In this document: in pieces, positions 58,489 through 64,000 of the stretch
Layout of the letters: the number at the start of each line of letters is the position of its first letter
Numbering within the stretch: the stretch's first letter is position 1
Source: Mycobacterium sp. 852014-50255_SCH5639931
Lineage (GTDB): Bacteria; Actinomycetota; Actinomycetes; Mycobacteriales; Mycobacteriaceae
NCBI RefSeq assembly: GCF_001665605.1
Contig: NZ_LZSV01000029.1
Location: 124,001 to 188,000, forward strand
Reading direction: 5' to 3'
Length of the DNA stretch: 64,000 bases
Translations under genes and position numbers: made by a program
Notes under the pieces: generated by a model
What the model saw: the letters and a program-made list of their open reading frames with translations, nothing else
Database searches by the model: none
What the model was told of the DNA's origin: nothing

Positions 58489-60303
58489 GTGGCCCTCTAC
58501 CGCAAGTACCGACCGGCAACCTTCGCCGAGGTGGTGGGGCAGGAGCACGTCACCGAACCGCTGTCGATCGCCCTGGAAGCGGGCCGGATCAACCACGCCT
58601 ATCTGTTCTCCGGGCCGCGCGGCTGCGGAAAAACCTCGTCGGCGCGCATCCTGGCGCGGTCGTTGAACTGCGTCCAGGGGCCGACGGCCAATCCGTGCGG
58701 GGTGTGCGACTCGTGCACGGCGCTGGCTCCGAACGCCCCCGGCAGCATCGACGTGGTGGAGCTGGACGCCGCCAGCCACGGCGGCGTGGACGACACCCGC
58801 GAGCTGCGGGACCGCGCGTTCTACGCGCCGGCGCAGTCCCGCTATCGGGTGTTCATCATCGACGAGGCGCACATGGTGACCACCGCGGGATTCAACGCGC
58901 TGCTCAAGATCGTGGAGGAGCCGCCCGAGCACCTGATCTTCATCTTCGCCACCACCGAACCGGAGAAGGTGCTGCCGACGATCCGGTCGCGCACCCACCA
59001 CTACCCGTTCCGGCTGCTGCCCCCGAAGACCATGCGGGCGCTGATCGGGCGGATCTGTGAGCAGGAGGGCGTCGCCGTCGACGACGCGGTGTTCCCGCTG
59101 GTGATCCGCGCCGGCGGCGGGTCACCACGCGACACGCTGTCGGTGCTCGACCAGCTGCTGGCGGGCGCCGAGGACGACCACGTCACCTATCCGCGGGCGC
59201 TCGGGCTGTTGGGCGCCACCGACGTCGCGCTGATCGACGACGCGGTGGACGCCCTCGCCGCGTCGGACGCCGAGGCGCTGTTCGGCGCGGTGGAGTCGGT
59301 GATCGATGCGGGCCACGACCCGCGGCGCTTCGCCACCGACCTGCTGGAGCGGTTCCGCGACCTCATCGTGCTGCAGGCGGTTCCCGACGCGGTCAGCCGC
59401 GGCGTGGTGGACGCCCCGGAGGACGTGCTCGACCGGATGCGCGACCAGGCCGCCCGCCTCGGGTCGGCCACCCTGACCCGCTACGCCGAGGTCGTGCAGG
59501 CGGGGCTGGGCGAGATGCGCGGCGCGACGGCCCCGCGCCTGTTGCTCGAAGTGGTTTGTGCGCGGCTGCTGCTGCCCTCGGCCAGCGACACGGAGTCGGC
59601 GCTGCTGCAGCGCGTCGAGCGGATCGAGACGCGGCTGGACATGTCGATTCCCGCCTCCGAGACGGCGGCCGCGCACCCGCCGGCGGCGACGGTGCCGGCG
59701 CGGCCACGCAAGCAGCCGCCCGCGCCCAAGGAACCCGCCCCGCCCAGGTCCGCTCCGCCCGTTCCCAAGCCGGAGGCGGTCCCCGAGCCGGTCCCATCGC
59801 CCCCCGTGCCCGAACCGGCCGCAGCGCCGATCGCGGAACCGGCCACGCCCGGTGAACTCAACGCGGCCGCCGTGCGGACCATGTGGCCGACGGTGCGCGA
59901 CAAGGTGCGCCAGCGCAGCCGCACCACCGAGGTGATGCTGGCGGGCGCCACCGTCCGCGCGATCGAGGAGAACACGCTGGTGCTGACGCATTCGTCGGCG
60001 CCGCTGGCCAAGCGGCTGTGCGAACAGCGCAACGCAGACGTCATCGCCGAAGCGCTCAAAGATGCGCTGGGCGTCAACTGGCGGGTGCGTTGCGAGGTGG
60101 GCGCGGCAGCGCCGGTCGAGTCGGCCGCGCCGACCCCGAGGGCCGCAGAGCCCCCGCCCGATGTGGCGCAGCGCGACGAAGAGGAACACATGCTCGCCGA
60201 AGCCGGCCGCACGGAGTCCTCGGCGCCGCGCCGCGACCCCGAGGAGGTCGCGCTCGAGCTGTTACAGAACGAGCTGGGCGCCCGCCGGATCGATAACGCC
60301 TGA
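58489..60303 (+). CDS. dnaX: DNA polymerase III subunit gamma/tau
   Basis: 604 residues; clamp-loader ATPase of the replisome. Walker A GPRGCGKTS at residues 42-50; zinc Cys 61, 70, 73 and 76; Walker B DEAH at 125-128; sensor region FIFATTEPEKV. After residue 370 comes a Pro-rich linker (PRKQPPAPKEPAPPR and similar) and a tau-like C-terminal domain of about 110 residues (VRTMWPTVRDKVRQRS). GTG 58489. Known as dnaZX in M. tuberculosis (Rv3721c). Confidence 0.94.
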   Translation: MALYRKYRPATFAEVVGQEHVTEPLSIALEAGRINHAYLFSGPRGCGKTSSARILARSLNCVQGPTANPCGVCDSCTALAPNAPGSIDVVELDAASHGGVDDTRELRDRAFYAPAQSRYRVFIIDEAHMVTTAGFNALLKIVEEPPEHLIFIFATTEPEKVLPTIRSRTHHYPFRLLPPKTMRALIGRICEQEGVAVDDAVFPLVIRAGGGSPRDTLSVLDQLLAGAEDDHVTYPRALGLLGATDVALIDDAVDALAASDAEALFGAVESVIDAGHDPRRFATDLLERFRDLIVLQAVPDAVSRGVVDAPEDVLDRMRDQAARLGSATLTRYAEVVQAGLGEMRGATAPRLLLEVVCARLLLPSASDTESALLQRVERIETRLDMSIPASETAAAHPPAATVPARPRKQPPAPKEPAPPRSAPPVPKPEAVPEPVPSPPVPEPAAAPIAEPATPGELNAAAVRTMWPTVRDKVRQRSRTTEVMLAGATVRAIEENTLVLTHSSAPLAKRLCEQRNADVIAEALKDALGVNWRVRCEVGAAAPVESAAPTPRAAEPPPDVAQRDEEEHMLAEAGRTESSAPRRDPEEVALELLQNELGARRIDNA

Positions 60304-60375
60304 GCTCGACTGCCAGAGGGCTTGCGGCGATCGCAAGCGCGGCGAAGCCGGGCGCGGCGGGTCGGCGCCTGAGGG

Positions 60376-61695
60376 CTAGGGCGTCCACCAGGGCCGGAGC
60401 GGCAGGTGGTCGCCGCCCCGCGCGTCGGTGTTGGCCGCCAGCACGTGGTGCAGCTGCAGGTTGTTCTGCTCGAAGGCGACCCGTGAGGCCGCCATGTACA
60501 GGCCCCACACCTTGGCGGTGGCCAAGCCGACCTCGTCGACCGCTTCGTCCCAGTGCTCGACCAGGTTGTGGCACCAGTCGCGCAGCGTCATCGCGTAGTG
60601 ATGCCGGAAGTTCTCCTCGTGCAGCACCTCGAAGCCGACGTCCTGGACCTCGGTGATGATGCGTCCCGAGCCGGTCAGCTCCCCGTCCGGGAAGACATAC
60701 CGGTCGGTGAAGCCGCCCGCGAAGGAGGTCGACTTGTTGTCGTGGCGGGTGATGCAGTGGTTGAGCAGCAGCCCGCCGGTGCGCAGCTTCGACTTCAGGA
60801 ACGCGAAGTAGGCCGGGTAGTTCTTGACGCCGATGTGCTCGGTCAACCCGATCGAGGACACCGCGTCGAACCCGCCCTCGCGGATGTCGCGGTAGTCCGA
60901 ATGCCGGACTTCGGCCAGGTCCTCGAGACCGTCATCCTGGATCGCCCGTTGCGCCCACTTCGCCTGCTCGCCCGACAGGGTGGCGCCGATCACCCGGACG
61001 CCGCGTCGCGCGGCGAAGCGCACCATGCCGCCCCAACCGCAGCCGACGTCGAGTAACCGATCACCTTGCTGCAGCCGCAACTTCTCGAAGACCAGCCGGT
61101 ACTTGTTCTCCTGGGCTTCTTCCAGCGTCGCGTCGGCGTCGGGGTAGACCGCGCACGTGTACGTCATCGACGGGCCGAGCACCCATTCGTAGAAGGTGTT
61201 GGAGACGTCGTAGTGGTGGTGGATGGCCTCGGCGTCGCGGGTCTTGGTGTGCATCAGCCCGTCGGCGATCCGCCGCCACCGGGGCGGCGTTTCCTGCGGC
61301 GGCGGGTGGACCGGGACCAGCCGCTCCAGCCCCATCGAGCGCACCACGTTGGCGAGCACCCGCGCCGGCGGCCGCTTGAATTGGACGCGGTCGGTCAACG
61401 TCTTGAGCAGCTGGTAGGGGTCGCCGGGGTGCACGCCGTACAGGTCCAGGTCGCCCGCCACGTATGCGCGGGCCAGACCTAGTTCACCGGGAGCGGTGGC
61501 CAGGTAGGTGGCGCCGCGCGGGGTCCGAAGATCCAGGCCCAGTTCCGCGTCCTTGCTGCCGGCGGTGCTGCCGTCGTAGGCGGTGAACTTCAGCTGGTGG
61601 CGCCCGGTGGCGGCGAAGATCTCCAGGATCTCCGCCATGCTGAGTTTTCCGGCCGTGGCGCGGTGGGGTTCCTTGGTCTCGCTAATAGAAGTCAT
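60376..61695 (-). CDS. Cyclopropane-fatty-acid-synthase-like methyltransferase (Rv3720 homologue)
   Basis: 439 residues. The N-terminal ~130-residue domain is followed by a CFA/mycolic acid methyltransferase core: AIHHHYDVSNTFYEWVLG, SAM motif I DVGCGWGGMVRFAA near residue 208, and SSIGLTEHIG with the Glu that binds bicarbonate in CFA synthases. It overlaps the upstream FAD-oxidase gene by four bases. Similar oxidase/methyltransferase pairs make tuberculostearic (10-methyl) fatty acids, so a methyl-branched lipid product is likely. Confidence 0.9.
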   Translation of the reverse strand: MTSISETKEPHRATAGKLSMAEILEIFAATGRHQLKFTAYDGSTAGSKDAELGLDLRTPRGATYLATAPGELGLARAYVAGDLDLYGVHPGDPYQLLKTLTDRVQFKRPPARVLANVVRSMGLERLVPVHPPPQETPPRWRRIADGLMHTKTRDAEAIHHHYDVSNTFYEWVLGPSMTYTCAVYPDADATLEEAQENKYRLVFEKLRLQQGDRLLDVGCGWGGMVRFAARRGVRVIGATLSGEQAKWAQRAIQDDGLEDLAEVRHSDYRDIREGGFDAVSSIGLTEHIGVKNYPAYFAFLKSKLRTGGLLLNHCITRHDNKSTSFAGGFTDRYVFPDGELTGSGRIITEVQDVGFEVLHEENFRHHYAMTLRDWCHNLVEHWDEAVDEVGLATAKVWGLYMAASRVAFEQNNLQLHHVLAANTDARGGDHLPLRPWWTP

Positions 61696-63083
61696 CGCCG
61701 TTGCACCGCCTTTGCGTAGAGGTCGAGTAGCCGGGAATCGGGATCGTAGGTTTTCTTGACCGTGTTGTAGGCCTCGCCGCCGTACAACTCGTCGAATTCC
61801 TCGCGGGCGTAATAGGAGTCGGAATACAGCGACTTGTGCCCGTCGAGCTCGCTCACCTTCGCTTCGATCGTCCGGTTGGCGGCGCCTTGTGTGGCGCCCG
61901 CCGGCACCGAAGACCAGAAGCCGATGTTGACGTAGGTGTGGTCCGGCCGCATCGGATACAGCGGCCAGCCCCCGTGATCGCGCAGCCGTAGCGGACACAG
62001 CCAGATCGGGGTGATGGGCACGTTCTGCAGGAACCACTCCAGGAACTCGCAGGTCCGTTCGACCGGCACCTCGACATCCTGGACCACCCGCTCACGCGGG
62101 GGACGGCCATGACGTTTCTCGATCCGGTCGGCGACGCCGAAGCGCTGGTCCATGGCGACGAGCTTCGAGTAGACGCTGCTGCGCCGGTAGCGGCGCGGCC
62201 ACCAGCGCCGCAGCCGGGGGTTCTGCACACCGAACGCGCGCGAGCACCAGAACCAGTCGGTGTCCCAGCGCCAGAAGTAGTCGTGCATCGTCAGCCGGTC
62301 GTCTTTGGTGGCTTCCACCCCGGGGGAGTCGTGCCGGATCGACTGGTAGTAGATGCTGTTCCCGGTGTAGTCGCTGACCGGTCCCGGGTTGGTGGTTCGC
62401 CGGCCCACGCACAGGTAGCTCTCGTCGGCGCTGAACACCACACCGTCGAGATAGTCGACCGGCGTGCCGCCCTGCCCGCCGGTATCGATGATGCGTTCCA
62501 TCGCCGCGATCAGCGCAGGCAGCGAGCGGAACCGGACGTGCCGCAACGCGACAAACGGCGCGATTGGCTCCAGCTCGATCCGCAGCCGCGTTGAATACCC
62601 CAGCGTCCCATAGGAATTGGGGAAGGCGCGGAACAGGTCGGGATGCTGGGTGCGCGATGCGGTGAGCAACTCGCCGGCGCCGGTGAGGATGTCCATCTCC
62701 AGCACCGATTCATGCGGCAGACCATTGCGAAACGATGCCGACTCGATGCCCAAGCCGCTGACCGCACCGCCGAGCGTGATCGTCTTCAATTGCGGGACGA
62801 CCAGTGGCGAAAGGCCGTAAGGCAGCGTCGCTGCCACCAGATCCTCATAGGTGCACATGCCGGCCACATCGGCGGTGCGGGCTTCGGGATCGACGCTCAG
62901 CACTCCGGTCAGACCCGACGTGTCCAGGCCGGGAGCGTCGCGTTTAGTGCGGGCGCGGAACAGGTTTGAGGTCGGCTTGGCGAGCCTGACGACGGACGTT
63001 GCGGGGATGGATCGATAACTCGCCATCAACCGGTCAACGCCCGACTTGTGCGCCGAGAGTGCAGATCCAGGGACAGGCACCAC
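61692..63083 (-). CDS. FAD-linked oxidoreductase (Rv3719 homologue)
   Basis: About 463 residues with an FAD-binding 4 domain of the DHCR24/BfaA type: VRLAKPTSNLFR near residue 30, FAD-contact VVPQLKTITLGGAVSGLGIE near residue 95 and SYGTLGYSTRLRIEL near residue 155. In related pairs the oxidase reduces the methylene intermediate made by the methyltransferase. GTG 63083 is chosen because family similarity begins just after; GTG 63116 and ATG 63026 are alternatives. It is coupled (ATGA) to the CFA-like gene and divergent from Rv3718c. Confidence 0.86.
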   Translation of the reverse strand: MVPVPGSALSAHKSGVDRLMASYRSIPATSVVRLAKPTSNLFRARTKRDAPGLDTSGLTGVLSVDPEARTADVAGMCTYEDLVAATLPYGLSPLVVPQLKTITLGGAVSGLGIESASFRNGLPHESVLEMDILTGAGELLTASRTQHPDLFRAFPNSYGTLGYSTRLRIELEPIAPFVALRHVRFRSLPALIAAMERIIDTGGQGGTPVDYLDGVVFSADESYLCVGRRTTNPGPVSDYTGNSIYYQSIRHDSPGVEATKDDRLTMHDYFWRWDTDWFWCSRAFGVQNPRLRRWWPRRYRRSSVYSKLVAMDQRFGVADRIEKRHGRPPRERVVQDVEVPVERTCEFLEWFLQNVPITPIWLCPLRLRDHGGWPLYPMRPDHTYVNIGFWSSVPAGATQGAANRTIEAKVSELDGHKSLYSDSYYAREEFDELYGGEAYNTVKKTYDPDSRLLDLYAKAVQRR

Positions 63084-63149
63084 ATATACCCTAGTCTTCG
63101 ACCACAGCCCGTGCACCCGCGCGCGGGCCGCATAGCTTCAGGAGTTGTT

Positions 63150-63587
63150 TTGGGACAGGTGAGTGCTGCCAGCACAATTTTGGTCAACGCCGAGCCGGCC
63201 GCCACCCTCGCGGCCGTCGCGGACTATCAGCAGGTGCGCCCGAAGATTCTGTCCCCTCAGTACAGCGATTACCAGGTGTTACAGGGCGGCCAGGGCGCGG
63301 GCACCGTCGCCAGATGGAAGCTGCAGGCCACCAAGTCTCGCGTCCGTGACGTGCAGGTCAACGTCGACGTCGCCGGCCATTCCGTCATCGAGAAGGACGC
63401 CAACTCGTCGATGATCATCAACTGGACGGTGGCCCCCGCCGGACCCGGGTCCAGCGTCACCGTGAAGACCACCTGGACCGGTGCGGGCGGCGTCAAGGGC
63501 TTCTTCGAGAAAACCTTTGCACCGTTGGGGTTGAAGAGGATTCAGGGCGAGGTATTGGCCAACCTGAAGCGGGAACTGGAAAGCTAG
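63150..63587 (+). CDS. SRPBCC/START-like protein (Rv3718c homologue)
   Basis: A 145-residue helix-grip protein. Core segments are PAATLAAVADYQQVRPKILS, WKLQATKSRVRDVQVNV and a C-terminal FAPLGLKRIQGEVLANLKRE helix. Such proteins bind hydrophobic ligands; no activity is known. TTG 63150 is taken because CAGGAG lies five bases before it and the product then begins MGQVSAAST as in M. tuberculosis; GTG 63159 is the other option. Confidence 0.85.
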   Translation: MGQVSAASTILVNAEPAATLAAVADYQQVRPKILSPQYSDYQVLQGGQGAGTVARWKLQATKSRVRDVQVNVDVAGHSVIEKDANSSMIINWTVAPAGPGSSVTVKTTWTGAGGVKGFFEKTFAPLGLKRIQGEVLANLKRELES

Positions 63588-64000
63588 CCCGAGCCGGAAC
63601 CGCGGCTGGCAACCGCCACCGTCGGGCCCAAGCGTTGGTTGGGGAATTCGACGGTGATCGTCGGGTCGGCGAAATAGGCGAGCGCCCTCAGCGCCGACGG
63701 GCTGTAGGTGCGTAGCTGGCTGATGAAACCGTCGTGTGCCAGCGGGCTCACCCGGGTGAACGGCCACGTCGCAGCCAACACCACCGAGTGGAGCGCTGCC
63801 GCGGGCCGGCGGAGGTCGATGATCAACAACTTTTTCGCGACCCGGGTCCCTTCGGCGAACACCCGGGCGGCCCGCGCGGGCGGCAGGTGATGTAAGGACA
63901 TCGCGAAGACCGCGAGGTCGTACTGCCCGTCCGCGGCGTCGATCGCGGTCGCGTCCATCTCCCGCACCGTGGCCCGTGGGTGAGTGCCGAGGTCCCCGGC
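63584..64000 (-). CDS. Class I SAM-dependent methyltransferase (5' end outside window)
   Basis: The C-terminal 138 residues of a methyltransferase that continues beyond base 64000. Visible are REMDATAI, then YDLAVFAMSLHHLPP (motif IV region) and KKLLIIDLRRP (motif V/VI). Its stop overlaps the convergent Rv3718c-like 3' end. The target cannot be deduced from the visible part. Confidence 0.75.
   Translation of the reverse strand, partial: AGDLGTHPRATVREMDATAIDAADGQYDLAVFAMSLHHLPPARAARVFAEGTRVAKKLLIIDLRRPAAALHSVVLAATWPFTRVSPLAHDGFISQLRTYSPSALRALAYFADPTITVEFPNQRLGPTVAVASRGSGSG

Noticed and set aside
1..64000. CRISPR array, insertion sequence, prophage or PE/PPE genes
   Set aside because: I saw no regularly spaced short repeats, no transposase or integrase frame, and no PE/PPE N-terminal motif anywhere in the window.

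Overview
The window is chromosomal DNA of a Mycobacterium, most likely a slow-growing non-tuberculous species. The evidence is high GC throughout, many GTG starts, and two blocks of genes in the same order as the M. tuberculosis Rv3757c-Rv3718c segment (read in reverse). The left block (1-3691) is proW-proZ, an Rv3755c homologue, tyrA, an Rv3753c homologue, tadA and tRNA-Ser(CGA). The right conserved pieces are an Rv3735 homologue, tgs2, an Rv3733c-like Nudix gene, ligC, prim-polC, Rv3726- and Rv3725-like dehydrogenases, cut5, lucA, tRNA-Ser(GGA), the SRP RNA gene ffs, an Rv3722c aminotransferase, dnaX, Rv3720/Rv3719 and Rv3718c. I recalled these Rv assignments from family knowledge and did not compute them. 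The species cannot be fixed from what I can see.

Between the conserved pieces lie accessory regions. (a) 3692-21836, directly after a tRNA-Ser gene, holds secreted and lipoprotein genes, a DUF4185 protein with a T7SS-like helical N-terminus, a lipid-type methyltransferase and a GH5-like glycosidase. It also holds a five-gene operon (sulfotransferase, sulfatase-like MBL protein, SDR, VOC, LLM flavoprotein) and a TetR-controlled divergent locus of SDR, VOC and DapB-fold enzymes. (b) 24310-29205 holds a frameshifted haloalkane dehalogenase, a P450, a membrane protein and an alpha/beta-hydrolase/cyclase fusion. (c) 31666-38120 holds a tandem duplication, each copy encoding a lipoprotein of only 42-43 residues, then a secreted GH172 (DUF2961) protein and an operon of LysA-like and rhomboid-like proteins. 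(d) 38167-40009 is a P450/TetR pair with matching palindromic operators. (e) 45151-55955 includes a TPR/CHAT-protease cluster with two unknown partner proteins, a decayed second cutinase gene, an LpqH-family lipoprotein and a crotonase.

Functionally the window mixes housekeeping genes (replication clamp loader, SRP RNA, tRNAs and tRNA editing, aspartate aminotransferase, tyrosine biosynthesis, LigC/Prim-Pol repair) with lipid and cell-envelope functions. The latter include two WS/DGAT acyltransferases, cutinases, a cyclopropane-synthase-like methyltransferase with its FAD partner, LucA, and a possible arabinan-acting GH172. Many genes are translationally coupled through ATGA or GTGA overlaps, which I used to choose several starts.

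The best candidates for undescribed biology are the duplicated micro-lipoprotein locus (31842-32820), the CHAT/TPR cluster (48288-54098) and the sulfotransferase/degenerate-sulfatase operon (11518-16254).
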